Of a DNA stretch of 64,000 nt, positions 51,688 through 61,710 are shown piece after piece (positions within the stretch are counted from its first letter, which is position 1; every line of letters begins with the position of its first letter). The translations under genes and the position numbers were made by a program. Location: the NCBI RefSeq assembly GCF_937898475.1, contig NZ_CALEJS010000035.1, positions 1-64,000 on the forward strand. Reading direction: 5' to 3'. The notes beneath the pieces were generated by a model that was not told the DNA's origin, ran no database searches, and saw only the letters and a list, made by a program, of their open reading frames with translations. This DNA comes from an uncultured Chitinophaga sp. (GTDB taxonomy: Bacteria; Bacteroidota; Bacteroidia; Chitinophagales; Chitinophagaceae).

Positions 51688-53721
51688 CTATTTCACTACC
51701 GGAAACGCCACTATCCTCACCTTCGTACACCCATAAGGGATCAGGGTTATCTGCTCCTCCTCCTCATTCACCTTTCCACGATAAATACCCGTACGATCCG
51801 TTACCGGTTGGGGTGCAATGCCGTCTGCTATTTTCCAGGAAGGGATCTTTTTACCGGTGGCGATAATGGCCAGCGGGGCATGTGCCTGGTTCCACACAAA
51901 AGTATCTGAAACGGGCTGTAATGTTTTTAACTGCAGATGGGCGGCCGGGTCTTTGACAATGCTTTCCGGCAGGCCGTAGTTCCAGTCTTGTTTTGTGTAT
52001 ACGTTAAAATAGTCTCCTTCTTTTTCATCATGACCTTTCTCCCATTGCTCTTCGAGTTTGAGGGCGTACACGAGCGGACCTCTTTCTATGGCGCGGGAGT
52101 TACGGCCCCAGTTGGAGGTGCTCATCTGCATGGGCAGCTGTAATGTAAGACGGTCATTATTCTTCCAGGTACGGTTGATGGTGATGACCTGTCCGCCTTT
52201 TTCGCGACGCAGTTCCGTGCCATTCAAAGAGATCAGCGCTTCATTGCACCAGGCGGGAATGCGCAGCTGTAAAGGAAAGGCCGCTTCTTTCTCCAGCGAG
52301 AGCTCAAAGCGGATGGTTTCTTCAAAAGGATAGGCCGTTACCTCACGGATGGTAAGGGGAACGGCGTTCTTACCTACTGTTGTGCTGAGTGTACTGGGAC
52401 TGTATTCCAGTGCCGCCACACCCTTATCACGGGTGGCGTACCAGAGGTGGCTGGTGAATTTGGTCCAGCCCTGGTGCATATTGGCCAGGCAGCAGGTATA
52501 GCCGCTCCGCATACCGAACACGTTATTCATCTCTCTTTCAAAGGGCAGGGAAAAACTGAACACACCCTTTGTTACCTGCACCTGGTTGGCTATCTGAAAA
52601 TATTGCTTGGCATTATAATCATCTGTGGTTTGCGTAGGCAAAGCGTTGAAGGTCATTCTTTCCAGTGCGTCCATATAGCGATGATCCCCGGTGATGGCGA
52701 TGATCTCTTCCAGGGAGTACATGGCCTCTACGATGGCGCAGAGTTCAGTGCCCTGTACGGGATCATTGCCGTGCAGATCTTCATCCGCAGAAAAGATGCC
52801 CATGGGCAGGCCGTGCAGGGTCATGAGATCATGAAAGCCGGTGGCCAGGCCTTTAAGATAGGCGCTGTCTTTTGTACGCTGGAAATTCACTGCGGGAGAT
52901 TTCAGTGCCATCGCCACATTTACGCCGTGGCGCTGCATCCAGTGTTCATCATTCTGATAGGTAGCGGCGTTGATCACCCAGTCGCGGTTAGCCAGCCAGC
53001 GGCTCCAGGGAAAGGACTGTGATTCCAGCCGCGAAGCCAGCTCCAAAAGGAAAGGCGCTTTGGTAATGCTGTACAGCCATTGTGCCATCAGTACATTATC
53101 AGCGCCGCGGGAAGTGGCCCACTCTGTCCATTTACCCACCGGGCAGGTTTTGATCGCTTCCAGCTGGTAGCGGAAGTATTTTGTCATAAAAGGGATCACT
53201 CTTTTATCGGCAGTGGCGCTGTAGTATTGCTGCAATACTTTCAGCATCACCATTTTGGGCCACCAGTCGTCGCCTGCGGCACAGTTAGCCGGCGTAATGG
53301 CTACCTGCTTTTCCCTTTCTTCTTTAGTGATGGGTCCGAAATAACCGGAAGGGCGCTGATGCTCCAGCACCCAGTTCACATATTTGCCTACTTTATCCTG
53401 CAGTGTTTTATCATCCAGCAGCCAGGCCAGTGGCAGGGCGCCATCCAGCCAGTAGGGCGTTTCTTCCCAGCCATCGCCTGCGCCGCCCAGCCAGCCGTTA
53501 TCATTTTTTACTTTTCCGTATACTTCATCGAGATGGCCGCTGGTGCCATTGCGCATGATGGAAAGCTGGTTACGCAGCCAGCCTTCCGGTTTAACGGCGC
53601 CAAGGGGTAAAGGCTGATATACCGGCGCTACATACACCGGCTTACCGGCGGGTCCTGGTTGCGCATATGCCAGGGTGGTACAGAGCGTGAGCAACACTAT
53701 GCTCCTGAAGGTGTTAGTCAT
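51688..53721 (-). CDS. GH127-like beta-L-arabinofuranosidase
   Basis: A 677-aa exported enzyme (signal ending LAYA-Q), with the alpha/alpha-barrel and C-terminal beta-sandwiches of GH127 (formerly DUF1680). The zinc site of the family (E-x-C plus C-C) is visible: Glu326 and Cys328 in TELCAIVEA, Cys410-Cys411 in YTCCLANMHQ, where the second cysteines include the catalytic thiol nucleophile. GH127 and GH146 members remove beta-L-arabinofuranose from plant glycoproteins and pectins. No transporter or other pectin enzyme is next to it. Confidence 0.9.
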   Translation of the reverse strand: MTNTFRSIVLLTLCTTLAYAQPGPAGKPVYVAPVYQPLPLGAVKPEGWLRNQLSIMRNGTSGHLDEVYGKVKNDNGWLGGAGDGWEETPYWLDGALPLAWLLDDKTLQDKVGKYVNWVLEHQRPSGYFGPITKEEREKQVAITPANCAAGDDWWPKMVMLKVLQQYYSATADKRVIPFMTKYFRYQLEAIKTCPVGKWTEWATSRGADNVLMAQWLYSITKAPFLLELASRLESQSFPWSRWLANRDWVINAATYQNDEHWMQRHGVNVAMALKSPAVNFQRTKDSAYLKGLATGFHDLMTLHGLPMGIFSADEDLHGNDPVQGTELCAIVEAMYSLEEIIAITGDHRYMDALERMTFNALPTQTTDDYNAKQYFQIANQVQVTKGVFSFSLPFEREMNNVFGMRSGYTCCLANMHQGWTKFTSHLWYATRDKGVAALEYSPSTLSTTVGKNAVPLTIREVTAYPFEETIRFELSLEKEAAFPLQLRIPAWCNEALISLNGTELRREKGGQVITINRTWKNNDRLTLQLPMQMSTSNWGRNSRAIERGPLVYALKLEEQWEKGHDEKEGDYFNVYTKQDWNYGLPESIVKDPAAHLQLKTLQPVSDTFVWNQAHAPLAIIATGKKIPSWKIADGIAPQPVTDRTGIYRGKVNEEEEQITLIPYGCTKVRIVAFPVVK

Positions 53722-53887
53722 TATTCGATTCCCTACATTTTATTGATGAGTTTTTAAGATAGAAAAAACTTTGTTGATTTCCAGCAAAAGCCTGAAACTA
53801 CTGTTCAGCCTGGCTAAATTCTATGAGATAGTATAAAAATAATTAGCATCTTTGGGATCTTAAAACTAACCTGAACGGATCTATTAA

Positions 53888-54337
53888 ATGGAGCGCCTGG
53901 CACCCGTATTTTTACTTGTAGACGATGACCTGGACGATACATTTCTGTTTGAAGAAATGTTGCAGCAAGTGAGCCCAACCGTAACTTTCCAGAACGCTAT
54001 CAACGGAAAGGAGGCCCTTGACAAATTGCGGGCAGCAGATACACAGCTGCCCGATGTGATCTTCCTGGACCTTAATATGCCCAGGATGGATGGCAGGCAG
54101 TGCCTGTCTGAATTAAAGAATGACCCGGCATTACAGCATATTCCCGTGGTCATTTATACAACATCGGCCCATCCGAAAGACATCAGCCAAACGATGCAGA
54201 ACGGGGCCGCCTGTTTTATCACTAAACCTACGGATACATGCGAGTTGCATAATATTTTAACCATGATCGCACAACATGTACATGGCGATCTTAAAGGGGC
54301 ATTAGCGCATATTTATTGTTATGATCCTGATAGTTGA
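53888..54337 (+). CDS. Single-domain response regulator (Rcp type)
   Basis: A 149-aa receiver domain alone. The acidic pocket is DDD (12-14), the phosphoacceptor Asp61 (LDLNMPRMDG), a Thr/Ser at VVIYTTSAH, and Lys in FITKPTD. Rcp1-like receivers without an output domain usually relay phosphate or bind a kinase. It overlaps the receiver-kinase gene that follows by 17 nt and starts the signalling cluster. Confidence 0.93.
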   Translation: MERLAPVFLLVDDDLDDTFLFEEMLQQVSPTVTFQNAINGKEALDKLRAADTQLPDVIFLDLNMPRMDGRQCLSELKNDPALQHIPVVIYTTSAHPKDISQTMQNGAACFITKPTDTCELHNILTMIAQHVHGDLKGALAHIYCYDPDS

Positions 54338-55520
54338 CGACAAACAAGAGAATCTATATTCTTTAAAAGCACTACTCCGCCTGCATCTTTATGATGCTGA
54401 TACAGCTAACTCAGGAGAAGAAGCACTGAAAAAGATTCTGAAGAACGAGTATGAACTGATCATCCTGGACGTACAAATGCCGGGAATGGATGGCTATGAA
54501 GTGGCAGAAACACTGACCGGGCATAGCAGGTCCAGGGACATCCCGATCCTCTTTCTTTCTGCCGTAAATATAGATAAGCGCTTTATTACAAAGGGGTATG
54601 CTTCCGGCGGCGTTGATTATATTACCAAACCTTTTGATCCGGATATACTGCTGCTGAAAGTAAAGACTTTCACCAGGCTGTACCGGCAAACCAAAGAGCT
54701 GAACGAGATCAGGGAAACGCTGGAGCAGAAAGTGGAACAGCGAACGGCTGCCCTGGTGGAAGCCAACAAAGCCCTGGAAGCCAGCAACGGAGAACTGCAG
54801 CAATATGCCTATATCGCATCGCACGACCTGCAGGAGCCTTTACGGAAGATTACTACCTTCAGCCGCCTGGTATCAGACCGTTTCCTGGCCGGTATTCCCC
54901 AGGCCGCTGTCTATATGAGCAAAGTAATGGCGGCTTCTGAAAGAATGCGGAAGCTCATCAATGATGTGCTGGATTATTCAAAACTGTCTGATACGCCGAA
55001 GTTCGTTCCCTGCAGCCTGGACCAGGCATTACAGGATGCGCTTACAGACCTTGAGCTGTTCATCCGCGAAAAGCAGGCCCAGATTAATACGGCCCCCCTG
55101 CCAACAGTAGAGGGTATACCAGACAGGCTGCGACAGATGTTCCAGAACCTGATCAGCAATGCGTTGAAATTTTCCAGGAAAGATACACCGCCGGTGCTGA
55201 ACATTCGCGGAGAACGGGTAGCCGGTAAATCACTCAGCGCACCCGTACAGGAACAGGGAGATTACTGCCGCATCTACATCGAAGATAATGGCATCGGGTT
55301 TAACGAAATCTACCTGAATAAGATCTTTGTAATGTTCCAGCGCCTTCACGGCAAAGATGAATATGAGGGCAACGGCATCGGCCTGTCTATCGTCAAAAAG
55401 ATCATCCAGCGTCACAACGGACTGATCACCGCAGAAAGCAAGGAAGGCGCAGGTACCGTATTCATTGTACTGCTGCCCCTGAAACAGCCTGTTATTAATC
55501 AACCTGCAGAACTGCCGTAA
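54321..55520 (+). CDS. Receiver-histidine kinase (REC-HisKA-HATPase)
   Basis: A 399-aa cytoplasmic protein: receiver (1-120, Asp50 in LDVQMPGMDG), a coiled-coil linker (about 122-162), HisKA with His168 in IASHDLQEPLRKI, and HATPase (N-box NLISNALKFSRK, G-box EDNGIG and GNGIGLSIVKK). No transmembrane helix. The HDLQEP kinase class is often part of phosphorelays with phytochrome-like or chemosensory-type kinases. Located between the single receiver and the large hybrid kinase. Confidence 0.93.
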   Translation: MILIVDDKQENLYSLKALLRLHLYDADTANSGEEALKKILKNEYELIILDVQMPGMDGYEVAETLTGHSRSRDIPILFLSAVNIDKRFITKGYASGGVDYITKPFDPDILLLKVKTFTRLYRQTKELNEIRETLEQKVEQRTAALVEANKALEASNGELQQYAYIASHDLQEPLRKITTFSRLVSDRFLAGIPQAAVYMSKVMAASERMRKLINDVLDYSKLSDTPKFVPCSLDQALQDALTDLELFIREKQAQINTAPLPTVEGIPDRLRQMFQNLISNALKFSRKDTPPVLNIRGERVAGKSLSAPVQEQGDYCRIYIEDNGIGFNEIYLNKIFVMFQRLHGKDEYEGNGIGLSIVKKIIQRHNGLITAESKEGAGTVFIVLLPLKQPVINQPAELP

Positions 55521-55531
55521 ACCAACGATAC

Positions 55532-58500
55532 ATGAACAAAGGATTTAAGAAAAACCTGGTCATCAGCTTCGCGGTCTCTCTTTTACTCGTCTTAGCCAGC
55601 GCTATCACCTCCTATATCAGCATACGGAACCTGTTAACCAGCCAGCAACTGGTAGACCATACCAACTCAGTGATCCTTAAACTGGAAAATACCATCTCCA
55701 TCCTGAAGGATGCGGAAACGGGCCAGCGGGGCTTCCTGATCAGCGGCAAACCTGAATTCCTGGAGCCTTATACCGGGGCGCTGGATAAAGCCAACCGCGT
55801 TATCGGCAATATTGAATCACTGACAGCTGACAACCCGGCGCAGCAACATTCCATTATACAACTGCGCAACCTGATTTCCGCGAGGTTTACTTTACTGCAG
55901 CAACATATTGACGCTAAAAACGCAGGCACTACGCCGGGCGCAGAAGAGCTGGAAGACGGCAGAGTGCAAATGGACGCCATCAGGCAGCTGATAGACAAGA
56001 TGCAGCAACGTGAGCAGGCCCTGCTGGCGAGCCGTACAGGCACCGCCAACAAATTCGCCATGTACACATCACTGCTCATCCTCATCGCTGCCTTACTGTC
56101 TATATTGGTGACCGTTGCCTCATTTATCAGGATCAACGGCGACTTTACAAAGAGAATTGAACTGCAGCTGGCTCTGGAACAAAAAGATGCGGATATCAGC
56201 CAGCGGATCAACATCATAGAAGGAGTGGCCAACAAGATCTCTTCCGGCGATTACAAGATACGGGTAGACGATGCCAAAACAGATGCATTGGGCTCTGTAG
56301 CAGTTTCACTGAACAAAATGGCCATCTCTTTAGACCGGTCTTTCAGCAGGCTGGAAGAAAGCGAATGGCTGCAAAGCGGCATTGCCGCCCTGAACGAAAA
56401 AATGATCGGGGAAAAAAGCCTCGATGTTCTTACCTACAATATACTGGAGTTCGTTACGCAATATATCCAGGCCCAGGTGGGCGCTTTCTATATACTGAAG
56501 AATGATGAACGCCTCTCGCTTTGCGCCACCCTGGCCATTGATAAAGACCGGATACAACAGGAGATCAGTATGGGAGAAGGCATTGCCGGGCAAAGCGCCT
56601 TATCCGGCAAGGAAATATTGCTGGAACAGGTAGACAACACTTTGCTGACCATCAACTATACCGCCGGCAGCATACAACCCGCGGCCATTATCGCCATGCC
56701 GGTATTCCACGAAAAAAGGATCAAGGGCGTCATTGAACTGGCCACACTGCAGTCATTTACTCCACGGGAAGTTGAGTTCCTGAAAGCGGCGGCATTCAAT
56801 GCAGGAATCGCTATCCAGGGCGCACAAAATCATCAGCACCTGCAGGAGCTGCTGGCAGAAACACAGGCACAGTCAGAAGAACTGCAGACACAGCATACCG
56901 AGCTGGAAAACATCAATACAGAACTGGAAGCACAGGCATTGAAGCTGCAGGCATCTGAAGAAGAGCTGAAAGTGCAGCAGGAAGAACTGCAGCAAACCAA
57001 CCAGGAGCTGGAAGAAAGAAGCCGTTTGCTGGAAGAAAGAAATGAGCTGATACTGGAACGTAATCTTGAAATACAGGCAAAAGCAGAAGCGCTGGCTACC
57101 AGCACCCGTTACAAATCGGAATTCCTGGCTAATATGTCGCACGAACTGCGTACACCGCTGAATTCCATCCTGCTCCTGTCCCGCCTGATGGCAGAGAACC
57201 ATGAGGGCAATCTTACGGAAGAACAGATTGAATACGCTACCGTTATACAAAGCTCCGGTAACGGCCTGCTAACACTCATAGATGAAATACTGGACCTTTC
57301 CAGGATAGAATCAGGTAAAATGCAGCTGGAATTTAACCTGACCGGCGTAGAAGATATCGGCCAAGAGATGAACACACTCTTCAGTCCAATGGCAAAAGAC
57401 AAAGGCATTGCCTTTAACGTGGAAACAGCAATGGTAGCCGGGAAGATGATAGAAACAGACCGTCAGCGGCTGCAGCAGATACTCCGCAACCTGATCTCCA
57501 ATGCGCTCAAGTTCACTGCTAAAGGCAGTGTGACGCTGCGGATCAGCCAGCAGGCAGACACCATCGTTTTTGCAGTGAAGGATACAGGTATCGGCATTCC
57601 TAAAGACAAGCAGGAAACAATATTCGAGGCCTTCCAGCAGGCAGATGGTTCTACCCGCCGTAAATACGGCGGCACAGGACTGGGCCTTTCCATCAGCCGT
57701 GAGCTGGCCAAGCTGCTGGGCGGTACTATCACCCTGCAAAGTGAGGAAGGAAAGGGCAGCGAATTTGTGCTGACACTACCCATGCAACAAGGCGTACCCG
57801 CACAACCGGAATACCAGGCACCGGCCATAAGCAGCGCAGCAAAACATCGTCCGCAGGAAGTATTGCAGACAGCAGAAACGGCCAATTACCAGGCGTACCT
57901 GTCGCCCCGTATACCTATGGCCATACCGGACGACCGTGACCAGATCAACGCAGGCGATAAAGTGCTGCTGATCATCGAAGATGATACCGCCTTTGCGCGC
58001 TCACTGCTGGACTACAGCCGTCAGCAGGGATACAAGGGCGTTGTGGCGGTAAGAGGTGATGAAGGCATTACGCTTGCCAAACAACTGCTGCCCACCGGCA
58101 TACTGCTGGATGTACAGCTGCCTGTAAAAAGCGGCTGGGAAGTAATGGAAGAGCTGAAGTCTGACCCGGCAACACGGCCCATCCCCATACACATGATGTC
58201 TGTACACGAAGTGAAGACCAGGAGTATTTCCAGGGGTGCAGTTGATTTCATCAACAAACCGGTTGCGCTTGAAAAGCTGGGCGAAGTGTTCAGCAAGATA
58301 GAAGATGCCCTGAGCCGTCATCCTAAAAAAGTGCTGATCGTTGAAGAGAACCAGAAACATGCACAGGCGCTGTCTTATTTCCTGGATCGTTTCAACATCG
58401 CCTCTTCCATCAGCACCAGTATCAACGAAGGGATGGATGCACTGAACCGTGCGGAAATAGATTGTGTGATACTGGATATGGGGATTCCTGCACGGCAGTC

Positions 58501-59131
58501 GTACGACATCCTGGAAAACATCAAGAAAACGCCCGGCTACGAAAACCTGCCTATCATCATCTTTACAGGCAAGAACCTTTCGCATTCAGAAGAGGTACGT
58601 ATCAAGCAATACGCAGATTCTATCGTGATTAAAACCGCTCATTCCTATCAGCGTATACTGGATGAGGTATCACTGTTCCTGCACCTGGTAGAAGAACATA
58701 AAAAGGAAGGCAGCTCATCCCGCTACCGGAAGATGGGAGAACCGGCAGAAGTGCTGAAAGGAAAAACGGTACTGGTGGCAGATGATGATGTGCGCAACAT
58801 ATTCTCGCTGACAAAATCGCTGGAAGCTTATGGCATGAAGGTTGTTTCTGCAACAGACGGAAAGGAAGCCCTGCAACAGCTGGAGGCTACTCCCAAAATA
58901 GATCTTGTGCTGATGGATATGATGATGCCTGAAATGGATGGTTATGAGTCCACAAAACGCATCCGCGAGATACCGGCCTTCCGGCAGCTGCCCATTATTG
59001 CGGTAACGGCTAAGGCAATGACGGGCGACCGTGAGAAATGCATCAGCGCAGGCGCATCTGATTACATTACAAAGCCAGTAGATATAGACCAGCTGATCTC
59101 TCTCCTGAGAGTATGGCTCTATGATAATTAA
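55532..59131 (+). CDS. CHASE3-HAMP-GAF hybrid histidine kinase with three receivers
   Basis: A 1199-aa inner-membrane sensor kinase. Order: TM1 (10-30), periplasmic CHASE3 (about 35-175), TM2 (178-198), HAMP (about 199-270), GAF (290-430), a long Glu/Gln-rich coiled coil (430-522), HisKA (His537, MSHELRTPLNSI), HATPase (DTGIGIP, GGTGLGLSI), then receivers 1 (Asp860, ILLDVQLP), 2 (Asp982, ILDMGIP) and 3 (Asp1129, LMDMMMPEMDG). CHASE3 senses an unknown extracytoplasmic signal. The EE/QE/QQ pairs in the coiled coil resemble methylation sites of chemoreceptors, and CheR and CheB are encoded next. No DNA-binding output domain exists. Confidence 0.94.
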   Translation: MNKGFKKNLVISFAVSLLLVLASAITSYISIRNLLTSQQLVDHTNSVILKLENTISILKDAETGQRGFLISGKPEFLEPYTGALDKANRVIGNIESLTADNPAQQHSIIQLRNLISARFTLLQQHIDAKNAGTTPGAEELEDGRVQMDAIRQLIDKMQQREQALLASRTGTANKFAMYTSLLILIAALLSILVTVASFIRINGDFTKRIELQLALEQKDADISQRINIIEGVANKISSGDYKIRVDDAKTDALGSVAVSLNKMAISLDRSFSRLEESEWLQSGIAALNEKMIGEKSLDVLTYNILEFVTQYIQAQVGAFYILKNDERLSLCATLAIDKDRIQQEISMGEGIAGQSALSGKEILLEQVDNTLLTINYTAGSIQPAAIIAMPVFHEKRIKGVIELATLQSFTPREVEFLKAAAFNAGIAIQGAQNHQHLQELLAETQAQSEELQTQHTELENINTELEAQALKLQASEEELKVQQEELQQTNQELEERSRLLEERNELILERNLEIQAKAEALATSTRYKSEFLANMSHELRTPLNSILLLSRLMAENHEGNLTEEQIEYATVIQSSGNGLLTLIDEILDLSRIESGKMQLEFNLTGVEDIGQEMNTLFSPMAKDKGIAFNVETAMVAGKMIETDRQRLQQILRNLISNALKFTAKGSVTLRISQQADTIVFAVKDTGIGIPKDKQETIFEAFQQADGSTRRKYGGTGLGLSISRELAKLLGGTITLQSEEGKGSEFVLTLPMQQGVPAQPEYQAPAISSAAKHRPQEVLQTAETANYQAYLSPRIPMAIPDDRDQINAGDKVLLIIEDDTAFARSLLDYSRQQGYKGVVAVRGDEGITLAKQLLPTGILLDVQLPVKSGWEVMEELKSDPATRPIPIHMMSVHEVKTRSISRGAVDFINKPVALEKLGEVFSKIEDALSRHPKKVLIVEENQKHAQALSYFLDRFNIASSISTSINEGMDALNRAEIDCVILDMGIPARQSYDILENIKKTPGYENLPIIIFTGKNLSHSEEVRIKQYADSIVIKTAHSYQRILDEVSLFLHLVEEHKKEGSSSRYRKMGEPAEVLKGKTVLVADDDVRNIFSLTKSLEAYGMKVVSATDGKEALQQLEATPKIDLVLMDMMMPEMDGYESTKRIREIPAFRQLPIIAVTAKAMTGDREKCISAGASDYITKPVDIDQLISLLRVWLYDN

Positions 59132-59137
59132 CCGAAT

Positions 59138-59953
59138 ATGATGATCAGGGATGAGGATCTGAACCTGTTGATAGAAGAGCTGTTCAGCCTTTATGGCTAC
59201 GACTTCAGCAACTATGCGAAGGCATCGCTCCGGCGGAGGGTGAACCGCCTGATGGTGGTAGACCGCTTCCCCAGCTTTGCCGAGCTGTTACACCGGGTAA
59301 AGCGCGATCCGGACTACCTGACCCGCGTAGTGGAAGAGTTTACAGTGAATGTTACGGAGATGTTCCGCGACCCCGGCCTGTTCAGAACCATCCGGGAAAC
59401 CGTACTGCCCGTACTGGCTACCCGGCCGTTTATCCGTATATGGCATGCAGGCTGCGCTACCGGTGAAGAGGTATACTCCATGGCCATCCTGCTGGAGGAG
59501 GCCAACCTGCTGCATAAGTCTTTATTGTACGCTACAGACCTGAACCCCTCTGTTATCGAAAATATCAAAAGAGGTATATTTCCGATGAGCCAGATGAAAT
59601 TATATTCGGAAAACTACATACTTTCGGGAGGCAAACAGGATTTTTCATCGTACTACACCGCAAAATACGACTGGGCCAAATTTGACGAACGCCTGAAGAC
59701 GAAAATGATCGTTGCCACCCATAACCTCGTTTCCGACAGATCCTTCAATGAATTTGGCCTTATCTTTTGCCGCAACGTGCTTATTTATTTTGACAAGCAT
59801 CTGCAGGACAGGGTACTAACCCTTTTTGACAGCAGCCTCGAAAAACTGGGCTTCCTGGTATTAGGCGCCAGGGAAAATATCCGGTTTTCGGGTATTGCCG
59901 GCAAGTTCAGACAACTTGACAACAAAGAAAAAATATGGCGCAAAATAATGTAG
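59138..59953 (+). CDS. CheR-family protein glutamate methyltransferase
   Basis: A 271-aa SAM-dependent methyltransferase. It has the CheR N-terminal helical domain (about 1-80: YAKASLRRRVNRLM), TEMFRD before the SAM site, AGCATGEEVYSMA (SAM-binding glycine loop) and IFCRNVLIYFD. CheR puts methyl groups on glutamates of chemoreceptor coiled coils. The window has no chemoreceptor, so the nearby hybrid kinase is a plausible substrate. It starts 6 nt after the kinase stop and overlaps cheB by 19 nt. Confidence 0.93.
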   Translation: MMIRDEDLNLLIEELFSLYGYDFSNYAKASLRRRVNRLMVVDRFPSFAELLHRVKRDPDYLTRVVEEFTVNVTEMFRDPGLFRTIRETVLPVLATRPFIRIWHAGCATGEEVYSMAILLEEANLLHKSLLYATDLNPSVIENIKRGIFPMSQMKLYSENYILSGGKQDFSSYYTAKYDWAKFDERLKTKMIVATHNLVSDRSFNEFGLIFCRNVLIYFDKHLQDRVLTLFDSSLEKLGFLVLGARENIRFSGIAGKFRQLDNKEKIWRKIM

Positions 59954-60543
59954 ACAGGTATAAACTCGTAGTGATTGGCGGCTCTGCCGGCAGCCTGGAT
60001 ATTATGCTGCGGATAGTGGCCGACCTTCCCATACATAGCCCCGCTTCTTTTGTTATTGTGCTGCACCGGAAAAGCGGCCAGCCTTCTGTGCTCACCGCCC
60101 TGCTGGCAGACAAAACAAAGCTGCCCGTAAAGGATGTGGAAGACAAAGAGCCCATTCTGCCCGGCACTATTTACGTAGCCCCCTGCGATTATCACCTGCT
60201 GCTGGAAGAAGATCATACCTTTTCGCTGGATGTTTCGGAGAAAGTACATTACAGCCGCCCCAGTATAGACGTCACCTTTGAATCTGCCGCCCCCCTCTAC
60301 AAAGATGCGCTGGTGGGCATATTACTGTCGGGCGCCAATGCCGACGGCGCTGAAGGCATGAAGGCCATTGCCCAGCACGGCGGCTTTACCATTGTGCAGC
60401 AGCCGGATACAGCAGAAATCGGCTATATGCCCCAGCAGGCTTTAAATATCATGGCAGCTTCCAGGGTGCTGGACGGCCTGGAGATCAGCCATTTCCTGCA
60501 TGAGCTCTTATCCGCAGAAACGCCTACCGGTTTGCACCATTGA
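59935..60543 (+). CDS. CheB-type methylesterase domain protein
   Basis: A 202-aa stand-alone CheB effector domain without a receiver. The catalytic triad is visible: Ser17 (GGSAGS), His44 (VLHRKS) and Asp137 (GANADGAEG). It removes methyl esters or deamidates glutamine of the CheR target. The lack of a receiver means phosphorylation control, if any, comes in trans, for example from the single receiver upstream. Part of the CheR-CheB pair in this kinase cluster. Confidence 0.93.
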   Translation: MAQNNVDRYKLVVIGGSAGSLDIMLRIVADLPIHSPASFVIVLHRKSGQPSVLTALLADKTKLPVKDVEDKEPILPGTIYVAPCDYHLLLEEDHTFSLDVSEKVHYSRPSIDVTFESAAPLYKDALVGILLSGANADGAEGMKAIAQHGGFTIVQQPDTAEIGYMPQQALNIMAASRVLDGLEISHFLHELLSAETPTGLHH

Positions 60544-60676
60544 CCCGGGGCAGTGTACCATCCTCCTTCTACACGCTGCTGCCTTATTTCCCCATTTATC
60601 TGCTGAATAAGCCTTTATCCCCTCTTATACACCTGCTGCATGCGTTTTGCAGGAGATAGGCTAATACGCGATCATT

Positions 60677-61639
60677 ATGGCACAGCAAAAAGCAAAACCC
60701 GTTCAAAAGCGGCTTTACAAAAAATGGTTCACCGTGGCTCCCGGTGTGTGGGGCATAAAAGACCTGTTTGTCAATGTCTACCTGGTGCATTCCGGGGAAG
60801 CTAACCGCTGGGTTCTGGTGGATGCGGGCTTGCCTTCTACCGCACGGTGCATAAAGAAGGTAGCGGAGCACCTTTTCTGGCCGCAAACCAGTCCGGCGGC
60901 CATCATCCTCACCCACGGACATTTTGACCATACGGGCTCGCTGAAGAAGCTGGCGGATGAATGGGATGTACCTGTGTACGCTCATTACCTGGAGGCGCCC
61001 TATCTTACGGGGCATTCTTCCTACCCGCCGCCAGACCCGACTGCGGGCGGGGGACTGATGACGCTCCTCTCCTGCTTCTTTCCCAAAAAGCCTAAAGATC
61101 TGAACGGACGGCTGCTGCTGTTACCGGAAGATAATACCGTACCCGGACTGCCCGGCTGGCGGTATATTCATACACCGGGGCATGCGCCCGGGCATATCAG
61201 TCTCTTCCGGGAAAGTGATGGCGTACTGATAGCAGGAGATGCAGTGGTGACCACCCGGCAGGAATCGCTTTTCTCCGTCATGATGCAGTCCAGGAAACTT
61301 TGCGGTCCGCCCAGATACTTTACTTACGACTGGAGAGCCGCCGAAACCACCGTTAACAAACTGGCCGAGCTGGAACCTTCCGTGATTGCCAGCGGACACG
61401 GAAAACCAATGCAGGGAAATGCCATGAAAGCGGCCTTACACCGATTGGCCGCCAACTTTGACCACGAAACCGTACCTGCCTCCGGAAGATATGTAGATGA
61501 ATCGGCGGTGGCCGGGCCATCGGGCGTAGAGTATGTACCCGCCCCTCATCCAAAGGAAAAATGGTATAAAGCCGGCGCAGCGCTGGCCATGATAGGTATT
61601 GGTGCGCTGCTGCTTCATTTCAGCAGCAAAAAGGAGTGA
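60677..61639 (+). CDS. MBL-fold metallo-hydrolase with C-terminal membrane anchor
   Basis: A 320-aa metallo-beta-lactamase-fold protein with a complete metal site: THGHFDHTGSL (HxHxDH), HAPGHISL and GDAVVTT, and a later HG-containing SGHGKPM. The C-terminal 25 residues form a hydrophobic helix (ALAMIGIGALLLHF), a possible inner-membrane anchor. Members hydrolyse thioesters, lactones or phosphodiesters; the substrate is unknown. 133 nt separates it from cheB, so it may have its own promoter. Confidence 0.9.
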   Translation: MAQQKAKPVQKRLYKKWFTVAPGVWGIKDLFVNVYLVHSGEANRWVLVDAGLPSTARCIKKVAEHLFWPQTSPAAIILTHGHFDHTGSLKKLADEWDVPVYAHYLEAPYLTGHSSYPPPDPTAGGGLMTLLSCFFPKKPKDLNGRLLLLPEDNTVPGLPGWRYIHTPGHAPGHISLFRESDGVLIAGDAVVTTRQESLFSVMMQSRKLCGPPRYFTYDWRAAETTVNKLAELEPSVIASGHGKPMQGNAMKAALHRLAANFDHETVPASGRYVDESAVAGPSGVEYVPAPHPKEKWYKAGAALAMIGIGALLLHFSSKKE

Positions 61640-61710
61640 TCCCGCTATCTGTGCATTGTTTACCATGGAATAAGCCGTATTTTTATACCCGCACCACAAA
61701 AAAACATACC

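Noticed and set aside
54321..54337. 17-nt overlap of receiver and receiver-kinase genes as a broken gene
   Set aside because: Both products have complete receiver domains, so the overlap looks like coupling, not a frameshift.
59935..59953. 19-nt overlap of cheR and cheB as a frameshift fusion
   Set aside because: Each frame has its own start, complete domains and normal length; this is ordinary translational coupling.
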